64,000 bases of DNA from JBAZYV01 sp041658345. Lineage in GTDB: Bacteria > Patescibacteriota > Gracilibacteria > UBA1369 > 2-02-FULL-48-14. Shown here piece by piece: positions 17,287-27,311 of the stretch. Each line of letters opens with the position of its first letter. The stretch's first letter is position 1. The DNA is taken from positions 1 through 64,000 of the forward strand of contig JBBAAK010000006.1 in assembly GCA_041658345.1 (NCBI GenBank), read 5' to 3'. The position numbers and the translations under genes were made by a program. The notes under the pieces were generated by a model. It made no database searches. It had not been told where the DNA came from and saw only the letters and a program-made list of their open reading frames with translations.

Positions 17287-20200
17287 ATGTCAAACTCAAT
17301 AAGAAGATTGGTACACGGATTCTTGACAATTATAGTATTAAGCAATGTCATCATTCCTATATCACCACCCGCACTAGCGGAAGAGATAAAAGCAAACTCA
17401 GATAAAATAGAGCAAAATACAGAAGAAACGATTTACAGTGCAAGTGAAACAGGAGAAGACGGTGTGTCGAACGATGATATTGATCAAGCAGAGGGCAGAT
17501 TACATCCAGAAATAGATGATTTTACAGGAGCATTCATTTATGATTATAACTTCCAACTACCAAAAGGAAGGGGCGAGCTACAACCCTCTCTAACGTTGAG
17601 CTACAACAGCCAACGCAACGAATGGGATAGTTTTTACGGAGCAGGCTGGTCTATTGGAATTCCATCTATTACAAGAATAAATAAAACGGGAATAAACAAT
17701 CTCCATGAAGAAACTTATTTCAGCTCTTCAATCAGCGGAGAATTAGTAAATAAAACAAGCTCTACATATGGAGATTATGCAAGCAAAGTAGACCCAGGTA
17801 CTTTTATAAAGTATACGTTTAATTCAGATGAATCTTGGACGGCCACAGACAAGTCGGGAACAACCTATTCCTTTGGGGCTACAACAGATAGTCGCCAAGA
17901 CGATATTGCTGAACCAACTCACATCTATCAATGGATGTTAGAAGAAATACGTGATGTAAATAATAATTACATACACTATGAATATTTTAAAGATAGCGGA
18001 CAAATATATCCGAAAAGAATTACATACACAGGTAGCAATAGTACAGATGGAATTTTTACAATAAATTTCACACTTGAAGATCGCACGGACACAAGTACAT
18101 TCTTCAATACTGGATTCGAAGTCGAAACTAACTATCGCATAAATAAGATTGCAACATCAATAGAGGACAACGAATACAGAGATTACACATTAGGATATGA
18201 AACGCCAGATGATACAAAGCGTTCACGCCTTACATCAATAACAGAATCTGCCACAAATCAATCAGGAGAAACAATCGCTTTACCAACTACAAGTTTTGGA
18301 TACGGAGAGTCGGAAAAAGATTGGACGGAGGTCAGTGGATACAACATTCCTATCGTCTTCCATGCAACAGATAGTTATGAGGGCAATGGCATAGAAATAA
18401 GCGACGTAAATGGTGATGGCTTTTTAGATTTACTCAAATCGAGTGGATCGGGACTCGTGAATGGACATGTATATGTTAATTCAGGAGATGGCACTGGATG
18501 GACGGAAGATGCAAGTTACCACATACCTGTACATTTTTGGGGTAGTGATAATTACATGCAAAATGCACGCATGGCAGATCTAAATGGGGACAGCTCCGAT
18601 GACATTATTTATGCAATGGCATCGAACAGAGCAGCATACACTTTCAATGAAGGTCCCAATACTTGGATAGAAGACTCCGCTTACTCCATCCCATTATCAT
18701 TCAATGATGGTTACCTAGACGATCGAGGCGTTCTTTTGGTTGACATCAACGGAGATTCTTTCCCAGATTTTGTGCAGTCTCTAAGAAACAGCTCCCAAGT
18801 CATTAGCGTCTACCTTTTTGACCCAAACACCAAAACATGGAACATAGTGCCTACAGATGTTTCAATTCCAGTAGCCTTCAATGACAAAGGTATAGAACTA
18901 GGAGATGTAAATGGAGACCGATTGATAGATATAGTAAAATCAGAGAGCATTTATCAACCACAGGCAGTCTACCTAAATCAAGGAGATGGTACCGGTTGGA
19001 CAGAGGCAACGGGCTACAACATTCCTACTTATTTTTGGGACAGGGAAAACATGATGGACGTAGCAAATATGATAGATGTAAACGGAGATGGACTATCCGA
19101 TATTGTTTATTCTGGGATTTCAAGTACAGCGAATGCTGTCTACATAAATCAAGGCGATGGCACGGGATGGATAGAAGACACAGCTTACACAGTTCCAGTA
19201 AAATTTGCGTACGAATATCGTCAACCATATGGAGTAAGATTCTTTGACGTAAATGGTGACAATTTTACAGACGCAGTACTCTCGCACCAATCTAGTGGCT
19301 CTAGCACAAAAAAAGTTTACATCAACAATGTAACCTCAGAACTTTTAGAGAGTATAACCAGTTCTTATGGCTCAACAACAACGATAGAATATGCCCCCTC
19401 CACAGAGTTCAATAATCCTGAACTTCCTTTTGTTATCGATGTAGTTGCTTCAACAACGGTTGAAGACGGCCTCGGCACAAGTAGCACAGCCACTTACTCC
19501 TACGAAGGTGGCGAATATTATTACGTGGATGAGTTCGATCGCCAGTTTGCCGGCTTTTCCAAAATCACAAAAACAGAAGATGAACGAGTTACAAATACAT
19601 ACTTTGAGCAAGATGAACGTGCAAAAATCGGACACGCATACAAAACAGAAGTTTATGACGATGCAGGCAATCTTTACCAAATTGCCACAGATACTTGGGA
19701 AACTTACGATCTTGGCTACGAAAATGAATTTGTATTTAAAAGCCAATCCGCTGTAATGAATTACTTCGGCTCTTCGCACGTGGATACAGGCGTTGCCTAC
19801 GCATACGACGATAACGGAAATCTCCTAACCCAAACAAATTACGGCGAAGTTGATGCCAATGAAGATGGAACTTTTACAGACACGGGCGCTGATCTACGTG
19901 AAACGGAAATGACCTACGCAACAGACGCAAACGGCATAATCCAAAACAAACCTGCATCAAAAACACTCAAAGACGAGTCGGACGCAACTGTTCAAGAAAC
20001 GCTCTACTACTACGATTCCCTTCCCTACGGCGAAGTATCAACCGGAAATCTCACCATACAAAAATCATGGATTAGTGGAACGTCTTACGCAAGCTCTACA
20101 TTCGCATACAACAGCTACGGTAACGTGGAAACCCTCACCGATCCGCTCGGCAACACAACAACATATTCGTACGATTCATACAATCTTTATGCAAATTCCG

Positions 20201-23200
20201 TTGAGAACTCACTTGGGCAAATAACTGACATCGAGACCAATCTCGCAAATGGCAAACCAACCCGCACAGTAAGCGCAAACGGAGCGGTAACAGAAGCCGA
20301 TTATGATGGTTTTGGCAGACCGATTAAAGAGCGTCGCACGCAACAAGACGGTTCGTTACAAACCGTAAGCACGCTCGACTATGATGACGAATCAATTCCA
20401 CACGCGATAACAAGTCACACATATTTTGCAGATGATTTGTACGCAGAAAAAATCACATATTTTGATGGATTAAATCGCGTAATCGAAGAAAAAACTCTCA
20501 ACGCAGATGGAGGCTACTTTGAATCGGAAACCCTGTACGACGCCCTCGGACGAGTTGAGAGCAAAAGCCTACCGGCAACAACCGTAACCGAAGACCTATT
20601 CGAATATTATTCTTATGATCCGCTTAATCGCCCAACTCAAATCGAAAACAGCATTGGCACGCAAACAATGGAATATGACGGATTTACAGTTAGCTCATTT
20701 GACGCTCTCGGGAATCAAAAAGATTCCACGTCAGATAGCTATTCAAACCTAATCGAAGTAATTGAATATTTAGACGGGACCGCGTACACAACCGAATATG
20801 AATGGACGACACAAAATCAACTTTCGAGCATAACGGACACACTTGGCAACGAACGAAACTTTACTTTTAACGGGCTCGGGCAACGCCTAAGCGCGGAAGA
20901 TTTACACGCTCCATCCGACTCAACTTTTGGTACATGGCATAGCACTTACGATCTCGCCGGCAATCTGGAAACAAAACTCTCCCCAAACGGTTTTACAACA
21001 ACATATACTTACGATGCACTAAATCGCATTCTCACCGAAGACTCAAATTTTTCAGAAGGAGTCGAAGCAACTTATACTTATGATTCTTGCCAAAATGGAG
21101 AAGGATTTTTGTGTAGTACAAGCACAAATAACGGCACAAGCACAAACTACGCTTACTACCAAAACGGCGGGCTCCAAAGCAAAACCACCGTCATCGCAGG
21201 CACCGATTATCAAACTTCTTACACTTACGATTATCAAGGAAATCCCCTAACGCAAACCCACCCGGACGGCACAACAATCCGTAGCACCTACAACGCAATC
21301 GGAAAAATTGAAACAACAGAAAAGAAAACTCCAAATGATGCCGATTTCGTTTTTGTTGTTACAGATACAAATTACGGACCAAACGGACAAATTACAGAAG
21401 AAACTTATGCAAATGGCACAACAACTTCTTACACATACGACGCCTCAAATCGCTACAGGCTAACAAACAAAACGACAACAGGATACTCGGCTTATGCCTC
21501 AGACCCAATCACAACTTCGTTCTACACAAATTCTGCAGATGGATATGTTTACAAGGCACATGCTGTTTGGGACAACGCACATGATAGTACGGCAGGCCAC
21601 AACTTAAATAGCACGTCCGCTTCCTCAATGGCGGGCACATCAAAATCAACAACAAACTATTCCATATACAGATCATTTTTGCCTTTTGATACGTCCACTT
21701 TGCCAGACAACACATTAATAACATCCGCGATACTCAAAGTTTACGTTTCCAGTAAAAAAGATCACGACAACGATGGGGATGACTTTATTACAGTAGTACA
21801 AAGCTCTCAGGATTCATCAACAGCATTAACCGCAGAAGACTATAACAATGCGGGCACGGTAGATAATCCAATCGAAGGAATCGATTCAACGGAGAGGAAA
21901 GATATCACAAACATCTCTACAGGCGCATGGTTGAATTTTAATCTAAATACAATCGGCAAAAACTGGATTTCCACAACCGAAGCTACAATGCTTGCATTCC
22001 GCGAAGGCCACGATGTTTTAGATTCAGCTTTCACAAATTCTTCTCCAATAAATACTCAGTACAACGTTATTTCATATTACAACAGCGAAAACACCGGCAC
22101 ATCTTACGACCCAATTCTGGAAATCACATACACAGCACCGGTCGCAACAACAATCCAAAATCTTTCTTACTCTTACGACGATGTCGGAAACATCACTCAA
22201 ATTGTGGATTCTTCGGCTACGGAATCCGCAAAAACAACCGCCTACACTTACGATGATCTCTATCGTCTAACTTCATCAACGGTAAGCAGTGCTGTTTCCG
22301 GATCAAACGAAACAATCGATTACTCATACAACATTATTGGAAACATTCTTTCTCGCTCAGACTTGGGTACATATTCTTATGATGGCGATGTTGAAACGGG
22401 CTCTTACGCAAATCCACATGCGGTTACATCTATCGTAAAAACAGAGGGATCAACAGATTCATTCACCTACAATCAAAACGGGACTTTGGCTTCCACCTAC
22501 ACAGCAAACTTGGATAGCACAAGTGAAACAACTTCTTACACTTGGGACTACGCCGACCACATGACATCTCGAGAAAAATCTCAAATAACAAGCGGAGCAA
22601 CTTACGACCCGGTTACCGTTTCTTTCTCCACAAACACAGGAGATGGCTATGCCTATAAAGCGAGTGGTCTTTGGGATAACTCCCACGATAGCGTAACCGG
22701 AAGCGCAAACGGCACTTCGGCCTCAGCAATGTTTGGCTCAACAAAATCAACAACAAGTTATTACATTCATCGCTCATTCTTACCTTTTGATACTTCTTCT
22801 TTACCGGATGATGCCATTGTGAGCTCCGCAACACTCAAAGTTTACGCAACTGCAAAAACAAACGACGATAACGATGGAGATGATTTTGTAACAGTTGTGA
22901 AAAGCTCACAAAGTTCCGCAACTACGCTTGCAGGCTCCGACTACAACAAGGCCGGCGCAATCAACAGCCCAACAGAAGGAATCGACTCGACCTCAAGAAA
23001 GGATATAACAGATATTTTGACAAACACTTGGCTCAATTTTGATTTGAATGTAGCCGGCAAAAGTTGGGTTTCCACAACCGGCGCAACCATGTTTGCCTTG
23101 CGTGAAGGCCACGACGTTTTAGACTCTGCATTCACAAGCTCCTCTTCAACAACTTCGCAATCAAACACCGTAACTTATCGCAATAGCGAATACACCGGCA

Positions 23201-24348
23201 CATTTTATGATCCTATTTTAGAAATCACCTACACTCTCCCAAGCACATACACGGAAGTTCCTCTTGGCGATTCCACCTACACTTATGACCAATCCGGACA
23301 ACGCACAAGCAAATCCTGGACAGACTCAGAGGGCGCGGTCTACCAAACAATCTACCCTTCCACCTCATACGATATCGAAGGCACAGAGCACAACATCTAC
23401 GTTGGTGGCCCAAGCGGAACAGATGCAAGAATCCATTACGATGGCATCTCTTATTCAACAAATAGCAATCATTCAGATCATTTAGGCTCTATTTCTGTGA
23501 TTACAGATGAAGACGGAGCTGTAAGCGAACTGCTCGATTACTACCCATACGGCACAGAACGATTGCATAGTGGTGCAACTGCAGGGTCGGGAGCTCCGGA
23601 TGATTCAATCGCAAAAACATACATCGGAGAATATTCAGATGACGACTCAGGCCTCTCCTACCTAAACGCCCGTTACTACGACCCCGCCAGAGGCCAATTC
23701 TTGAGCGAAGACCCAGCGCAACTTGATGGACGAATTATGAAAATCCTAGCTGACCCGCAAAGCCTAAACTTTTATGCTTACAGCAGGGGGAATCCGGTGA
23801 TGTTTGTGGATCCAAATGGGGAATTTTGGGACACTTTGTGGGATGTCGCAAATTTAATTTACGATTCCATTTGGGGAACCGAGGAAGACATGGCTTTTGA
23901 CGCCGCAATGACAATGATTCCGGGAATACCAGCTGGCGCTACAAAAGTGGATGATTTGGTTAGTGGAGCTTCAAAATATTCGGATGAAATCGCTCAATAT
24001 TCGGAAAAAATTGAAATTCAAATAACCAACTTGGTAAGTGGTTCATTCCCAAAAGGCATTACCGTTCTTGGAACGACCAGAGGTGGATACGAAGAATATG
24101 CTAAAAGCATCGGTGCGTACTATTTTAGAATGAGCGATAAAGCCTGGGCAAATTTAAATGATTCTCAACGATGGGCGGCAAATCAAACTTTTCTAGATAA
24201 TGCTATTGCAAGAGGGGATGATATTTTTCTTAACGATGTAGTAGGAAAAATTGATGATGCGACAGGGTTTTTTGGACAGGAGCTGGACTATTTGACTCAA
24301 AACGGATATAAACTCAGTGAAGATGGTAAGCAAATGATTAAGGAATAA
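17287..24348 (+). CDS. RHS/YD-repeat polymorphic toxin with FG-GAP and DNRLRE-like modules
   Basis: A 2353-residue secreted protein. The signal peptide is residues 1-32. Residues 60-340 are SpvB/TcdB-like (FTGAFIYDYNFQLPKGRG). Six FG-GAP/VCBS-type repeats follow at about 370-670 (DVNGDGFLDLL, DLNGDSSDDII and similar). RHS/YD repeats run from about 830 to 1400 and resume after 1620. Two copies of a DNRLRE-like beta-sandwich (about 1405-1615 and 1774-1983) interrupt the shell. The RHS core end is NARYYDPARGQFLSEDP plus NPVMFVDPNGE (about 2127-2180). The last 170 residues are the variable C-terminal toxin, containing WANLNDSQRWAANQTFLDNA and ELDYLTQNGYKLS. That type of C-terminus is widespread in RHS proteins, but I cannot name its activity. 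Such toxins are packed in the RHS cage and cleaved before the C-terminus. Small genes follow at once, probably immunity. Confidence 0.93.
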   Translation: MSNSIRRLVHGFLTIIVLSNVIIPISPPALAEEIKANSDKIEQNTEETIYSASETGEDGVSNDDIDQAEGRLHPEIDDFTGAFIYDYNFQLPKGRGELQPSLTLSYNSQRNEWDSFYGAGWSIGIPSITRINKTGINNLHEETYFSSSISGELVNKTSSTYGDYASKVDPGTFIKYTFNSDESWTATDKSGTTYSFGATTDSRQDDIAEPTHIYQWMLEEIRDVNNNYIHYEYFKDSGQIYPKRITYTGSNSTDGIFTINFTLEDRTDTSTFFNTGFEVETNYRINKIATSIEDNEYRDYTLGYETPDDTKRSRLTSITESATNQSGETIALPTTSFGYGESEKDWTEVSGYNIPIVFHATDSYEGNGIEISDVNGDGFLDLLKSSGSGLVNGHVYVNSGDGTGWTEDASYHIPVHFWGSDNYMQNARMADLNGDSSDDIIYAMASNRAAYTFNEGPNTWIEDSAYSIPLSFNDGYLDDRGVLLVDINGDSFPDFVQSLRNSSQVISVYLFDPNTKTWNIVPTDVSIPVAFNDKGIELGDVNGDRLIDIVKSESIYQPQAVYLNQGDGTGWTEATGYNIPTYFWDRENMMDVANMIDVNGDGLSDIVYSGISSTANAVYINQGDGTGWIEDTAYTVPVKFAYEYRQPYGVRFFDVNGDNFTDAVLSHQSSGSSTKKVYINNVTSELLESITSSYGSTTTIEYAPSTEFNNPELPFVIDVVASTTVEDGLGTSSTATYSYEGGEYYYVDEFDRQFAGFSKITKTEDERVTNTYFEQDERAKIGHAYKTEVYDDAGNLYQIATDTWETYDLGYENEFVFKSQSAVMNYFGSSHVDTGVAYAYDDNGNLLTQTNYGEVDANEDGTFTDTGADLRETEMTYATDANGIIQNKPASKTLKDESDATVQETLYYYDSLPYGEVSTGNLTIQKSWISGTSYASSTFAYNSYGNVETLTDPLGNTTTYSYDSYNLYANSVENSLGQITDIETNLANGKPTRTVSANGAVTEADYDGFGRPIKERRTQQDGSLQTVSTLDYDDESIPHAITSHTYFADDLYAEKITYFDGLNRVIEEKTLNADGGYFESETLYDALGRVESKSLPATTVTEDLFEYYSYDPLNRPTQIENSIGTQTMEYDGFTVSSFDALGNQKDSTSDSYSNLIEVIEYLDGTAYTTEYEWTTQNQLSSITDTLGNERNFTFNGLGQRLSAEDLHAPSDSTFGTWHSTYDLAGNLETKLSPNGFTTTYTYDALNRILTEDSNFSEGVEATYTYDSCQNGEGFLCSTSTNNGTSTNYAYYQNGGLQSKTTVIAGTDYQTSYTYDYQGNPLTQTHPDGTTIRSTYNAIGKIETTEKKTPNDADFVFVVTDTNYGPNGQITEETYANGTTTSYTYDASNRYRLTNKTTTGYSAYASDPITTSFYTNSADGYVYKAHAVWDNAHDSTAGHNLNSTSASSMAGTSKSTTNYSIYRSFLPFDTSTLPDNTLITSAILKVYVSSKKDHDNDGDDFITVVQSSQDSSTALTAEDYNNAGTVDNPIEGIDSTERKDITNISTGAWLNFNLNTIGKNWISTTEATMLAFREGHDVLDSAFTNSSPINTQYNVISYYNSENTGTSYDPILEITYTAPVATTIQNLSYSYDDVGNITQIVDSSATESAKTTAYTYDDLYRLTSSTVSSAVSGSNETIDYSYNIIGNILSRSDLGTYSYDGDVETGSYANPHAVTSIVKTEGSTDSFTYNQNGTLASTYTANLDSTSETTSYTWDYADHMTSREKSQITSGATYDPVTVSFSTNTGDGYAYKASGLWDNSHDSVTGSANGTSASAMFGSTKSTTSYYIHRSFLPFDTSSLPDDAIVSSATLKVYATAKTNDDNDGDDFVTVVKSSQSSATTLAGSDYNKAGAINSPTEGIDSTSRKDITDILTNTWLNFDLNVAGKSWVSTTGATMFALREGHDVLDSAFTSSSSTTSQSNTVTYRNSEYTGTFYDPILEITYTLPSTYTEVPLGDSTYTYDQSGQRTSKSWTDSEGAVYQTIYPSTSYDIEGTEHNIYVGGPSGTDARIHYDGISYSTNSNHSDHLGSISVITDEDGAVSELLDYYPYGTERLHSGATAGSGAPDDSIAKTYIGEYSDDDSGLSYLNARYYDPARGQFLSEDPAQLDGRIMKILADPQSLNFYAYSRGNPVMFVDPNGEFWDTLWDVANLIYDSIWGTEEDMAFDAAMTMIPGIPAGATKVDDLVSGASKYSDEIAQYSEKIEIQITNLVSGSFPKGITVLGTTRGGYEEYAKSIGAYYFRMSDKAWANLNDSQRWAANQTFLDNAIARGDDIFLNDVVGKIDDATGFFGQELDYLTQNGYKLSEDGKQMIKE
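21499..22130 (+). repeat. DNRLRE-like module 1 inside the RHS gene
   Basis: It encodes about 210 residues (SFYTNSADGYVYKA to YDPILEITY) that are repeated at 22606-23235 with high similarity. Conserved blocks include SIYRSFLPFDTSTLPD, ILKVYVSSKK, IEGIDSTERKDITNI and AFREGHDVLDSAFTNSS. The pattern is that of DNRLRE/carbohydrate-binding beta-sandwiches. Confidence 0.8.
22606..23235 (+). repeat. DNRLRE-like module 2 inside the RHS gene
   Basis: This is the second copy (SFSTNTGDGYAYKA to YDPILEITY). It differs from copy 1 at many residues but keeps order and length, so the duplication is not recent. Both copies are inserted between YD repeats. Confidence 0.8.
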
Positions 24349-24351
24349 AAT

Positions 24352-24729
24352 ATGGATAAAAAAAAATTAATCAAACATGTTGTACTTATTCCAAAAGAAT
24401 TTTACGAATTAAAAAATGTAAGTCCATGCGAGTTAATTAAAAAAAGTGGATATCTAGAATATCATGGATTGATTGGCATGGAAGATATCGAAAGTTTTTT
24501 AAAAGAGCATTTAGGCTTAGTTTCCTATTGGCTTAAGTACTCGGACGATCAACGGGGTGTCCCGGCATTGCTTTTTTATGAATCAAAATCAAAAAAAGGT
24601 GAATATGAGGTTGGACGTTACACCGACGAGAGAGGACATGAATTAATACAAAAATTTTCTAATCTTAATAAAGCTTGTGCTTTTTATATTTTGAAGGAAA
24701 TAGAGGCATTAAGATCAATCTGTGGGTAA
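24352..24729 (+). CDS. Probable immunity protein for the RHS toxin
   Basis: A 125-residue soluble protein that starts 3 bases after the RHS stop codon, with an AAGGA ribosome site inside the RHS end. This is the classic position of an immunity gene. The sequence is AT-rich and Lys-rich, with no recognised family (MDKKKLIKHVVLIPKEFYEL, GLVSYWLKYSDDQRGVPALL). The function is inferred from position only. Confidence 0.65.
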   Translation: MDKKKLIKHVVLIPKEFYELKNVSPCELIKKSGYLEYHGLIGMEDIESFLKEHLGLVSYWLKYSDDQRGVPALLFYESKSKKGEYEVGRYTDERGHELIQKFSNLNKACAFYILKEIEALRSICG

Positions 24730-24762
24730 TGGGGTCTATTATATGTGAATTATTAATAATAT

Positions 24763-25239
24763 ATGTCAAAAATTATTCCACATTCTCTTAAATTCTTCAT
24801 TTCATTATTAGCCATTTCGACTTGGTTTGATTTTGTGACGCTTAGCAGATTCCAGACATCGACTGATTATCAAATGTTAGGATATTACCACTTGGGATTT
24901 TTGTTTTTAATATTATTGATCGCCCAAATCATTATCAATATTTCCGTGATTTTCTTGATTATTAAAAAACATAGGAAGGCCTATTGTTTTGCGTGGGCAT
25001 CTATCAGTTTGTCTCTATCAAGTATGACTATTTCCGGTTTTCTTTCTCTTTTTAATTTAGAACTGGTAGAGAGGTTCTATATCGCCCACCGAATATCTCT
25101 TGGAATGAGCGTGGACGCAAATTTTTTAAATTTCATTTTTTCTCCTGTTGGGCTTATAAGCATAACAATCATTAGCTTATTTTATTATATCTTTTTAAGT
25201 TATCTGATACTAAATAATCGCCAATTTTTTAACGACTGA
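24763..25239 (+). CDS. Small four-helix membrane protein in the toxin locus
   Basis: 158 residues with four predicted membrane helices: about 10-27 (LKFFISLLAISTWFDFV), 42-68, 75-98 and 128-150. No family is recognised. The position behind the first immunity candidate suggests a second immunity protein or an orphan immunity gene from a lost toxin tail. Base composition is clearly AT-richer than in the flanking housekeeping genes. Confidence 0.55.
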   Translation: MSKIIPHSLKFFISLLAISTWFDFVTLSRFQTSTDYQMLGYYHLGFLFLILLIAQIIINISVIFLIIKKHRKAYCFAWASISLSLSSMTISGFLSLFNLELVERFYIAHRISLGMSVDANFLNFIFSPVGLISITIISLFYYIFLSYLILNNRQFFND

Positions 25240-25296
25240 TTCGCTTACTACCACTGGTCGGATAGATGTCGCTGGACTTACCAATTGATAAAAACT

Positions 25297-25923
25297 ATGG
25301 AAACGACTAGATACAGTTATCCCCTGAAAGAAACAAAAAGATTTCCTCTAGGTGAAAATGCCAAGCGTTATATGAAAGAAACGCTTAATGGAGGGTCTTA
25401 TTTTTCTGGATTACTCCTAGACGGTTTCATGTCCTCTGATGGCATTGTTTTTACCTATATGCCAGAAGGCACGAAAATTGAGAAAATTAAAAATTTCCGT
25501 CATAGCGTTTTTATGTATGGTGGCGTGGAGAGAAAAACAACTTATCTAGATACCAGACAAGCATTGGTTGAATTTATTGCTGAATATTTATCCAAAGACG
25601 AGTCGCGTGTCTACCTCATTGAAGACCTTATGCAAAGGAGTAAAGATTCTTGTAAAATAATCGAAGGACTTAGTGCCATTACTTTCCAAGACAGATGTTA
25701 TTATATGCTTACCCATAAGGATGCTAAGAATATTGACAGGATCCGAAGAGTTATTAGTTTTACTCATACTTGGGCTTTCGAAGGGATACTTTCTCACATG
25801 ACTCGTAAAAATGAGAGTGAATTTGAAGGAAAAGATGTCCAATCTGTTATAGCAAATCTTGAATTTATTGTTATTGGTGCTTTTGATTTGGAAGGATATG
25901 TAATCTGGGAGAAAAGTAAATAA
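25297..25923 (+). CDS. Unknown protein in the toxin/immunity locus
   Basis: The ATG at 25297 (METTRYSYPLKET) is preferred over a TTG at 25285. The 208-residue protein has no membrane helix or signal. It looks like a mixed alpha/beta domain, and I recognise no family. It is followed after 5 bases by the DUF2283-like gene and is probably cotranscribed with it. It is AT-rich like its neighbours. It could be a further immunity gene. Confidence 0.6.
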   Translation: METTRYSYPLKETKRFPLGENAKRYMKETLNGGSYFSGLLLDGFMSSDGIVFTYMPEGTKIEKIKNFRHSVFMYGGVERKTTYLDTRQALVEFIAEYLSKDESRVYLIEDLMQRSKDSCKIIEGLSAITFQDRCYYMLTHKDAKNIDRIRRVISFTHTWAFEGILSHMTRKNESEFEGKDVQSVIANLEFIVIGAFDLEGYVIWEKSK

Positions 25924-25928
25924 TTACT

Positions 25929-26300
25929 ATGGGAACTACCTATCCACAAATCCTTGGAAAGGGCTCACGATTAATAATTAATCTACTGCCAAATCAAGTC
26001 CAGGAAAGAATTAGTAACTTGGACTTTGTTTTGGACGTTGATAAAAAAACCGGAAATATCGTTGGCATAGAAATAATCAATTTAAAACAACAGTCCAGTT
26101 GTGGAAATTTGCAGATGAATGATCAGAAGGTTTTTGTCGACGGCTTAACGTGGGACATAAGCTACAAAGACGAATACGATGTGGCGTACATTGATTTTAA
26201 GAAAAATGGTGATCCAATTAATGTTAAAACAAAGCAAGCAAAAGGTACTATCTATCTGGATACACGGAAAAATATAGTTGGGTTGGAAATTGATATGTAA
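25929..26300 (+). CDS. DUF2283-like protein, two tandem units
   Basis: 123 residues. The second half, WDISYKDEYDVAYIDFKKNG...GTIYLDTRKNIVGLEIDM, follows the DUF2283 pattern (a YD..DVAYI strand pair ending in D..G.IVGIEI). The first half ends the same way (FVLDVDKKTGNIVGIEIINL), so the gene seems to hold two DUF2283-type units. The function of that family is unknown. Members often accompany toxin or small defence loci. It is the last gene of the toxin locus. Confidence 0.65.
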   Translation: MGTTYPQILGKGSRLIINLLPNQVQERISNLDFVLDVDKKTGNIVGIEIINLKQQSSCGNLQMNDQKVFVDGLTWDISYKDEYDVAYIDFKKNGDPINVKTKQAKGTIYLDTRKNIVGLEIDM

Positions 26301-26310
26301 AAACAACCTC

Positions 26311-27282
26311 ATGCACGCCATCCCGCTAACCCAAATCGGTGATTCCCAAGTCCTCAAAATGGTGGACATGCCAACGCCCGCGCCAGCAGAAGGCACCGCC
26401 CTAATTCGCGTAAAAGCGTGCTCCGTTAACAGAATAGATATTTGGCAACGTAGCGGAAAATATCCAACAAAATTGCCACACATAATGGGGTCGGATTGCG
26501 CGGGGATAATTGTTGAAGCAAACACAAATCTACCGGAAGGAATTCAAATTGGATCAGAAATAATCGTGAACCCGGCAATATCTTGCGAACCTAGCAAAGG
26601 ATGTTCTTCAGTTAAAATTTTTGGATTCAACACCGAAGGCGCTTATGCCGAATATGCAATCGTGCCACTCCCACAAATCTACCCAAAACCGCAATCGCTC
26701 ACATGGGAACAAGCAGGCGCATTCCCACTCACCTTTCTAACCGCCTGGCACATGTTGGTTAGCAGAGCCAACCTTAAATTACAAGAAAAAGTTTTGATTT
26801 TTGGCGCGTCAGGAGGTCTCGGAAGCTCCGCCATACAAATCGCAAAAATGCTTGGAGCAGAGGTTTTTGCCGTAACTCGTTCGCATGACAAAAAACAAGC
26901 ACTTTTACAGATTGGCGCTGACTATGTTTTAACTCCGGACGAAATCCCATCTCAAACTTTTGACGTAGTTTTTGACAGCGTTGGAACTCAAACCTTTAAT
27001 CTTGGAATCAAATCTCTAAAACCACACGGAAGATTGGTACTCGCAGGCACAACATCCGGCAAAGAAGCCACGCTCGACTTGGCAGATCTCTACGGCCGTG
27101 AACTAACAATTTTGGGCGCTCGCATGGGCACAAAAGAAGATTTCGAAGCCATGTACGAGCACGTCAAAAACGGCCAGCTCAAACCTGTAATCGGCGCAAC
27201 TTTTCCTCTAAAAGACGCCTCAATCGCCCACAAGCTCATGGAAGACGGCAAAACGCTTGGAAAAATCGTACTAACGGTTTAA
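26311..27282 (+). CDS. Zinc-free MDR oxidoreductase, quinone-reductase-like
   Basis: A 323-residue medium-chain dehydrogenase/reductase. The start is MHAIPLTQIG; the upstream ATG at 26278 lies in the preceding gene. Features are the N-terminal GroES-like domain (VKACSVNRIDIWQRSGKYP, HIMGSDCAGIIVEA), the NAD(P) loop GASGGLGSSAIQIAKMLG (about residues 167-184) and the C-terminal KDASIAHKLMEDGKTLGKIVL typical of quinone oxidoreductases. The catalytic zinc ligands of alcohol dehydrogenases are absent. The predicted reaction is NADPH-dependent reduction of quinones or activated alkenes. It is not obviously linked to the toxin locus before it. Confidence 0.88.
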   Translation: MHAIPLTQIGDSQVLKMVDMPTPAPAEGTALIRVKACSVNRIDIWQRSGKYPTKLPHIMGSDCAGIIVEANTNLPEGIQIGSEIIVNPAISCEPSKGCSSVKIFGFNTEGAYAEYAIVPLPQIYPKPQSLTWEQAGAFPLTFLTAWHMLVSRANLKLQEKVLIFGASGGLGSSAIQIAKMLGAEVFAVTRSHDKKQALLQIGADYVLTPDEIPSQTFDVVFDSVGTQTFNLGIKSLKPHGRLVLAGTTSGKEATLDLADLYGRELTILGARMGTKEDFEAMYEHVKNGQLKPVIGATFPLKDASIAHKLMEDGKTLGKIVLTV

Positions 27283-27311
27283 AATCTCCTGGCAAGCAAT
27301 CAACACGCCAC

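Noticed and set aside
26135..26150. GTCGACGGC as a further copy of the palindromic module
   Set aside because: It lies in a coding region, only one arm matches, and the surrounding module sequence is absent.
17139..26310. RHS locus as a third repeat-bounded island
   Set aside because: I looked for direct repeats on both sides of the locus and found none of convincing length; only a loose dyad occurs at the left side.
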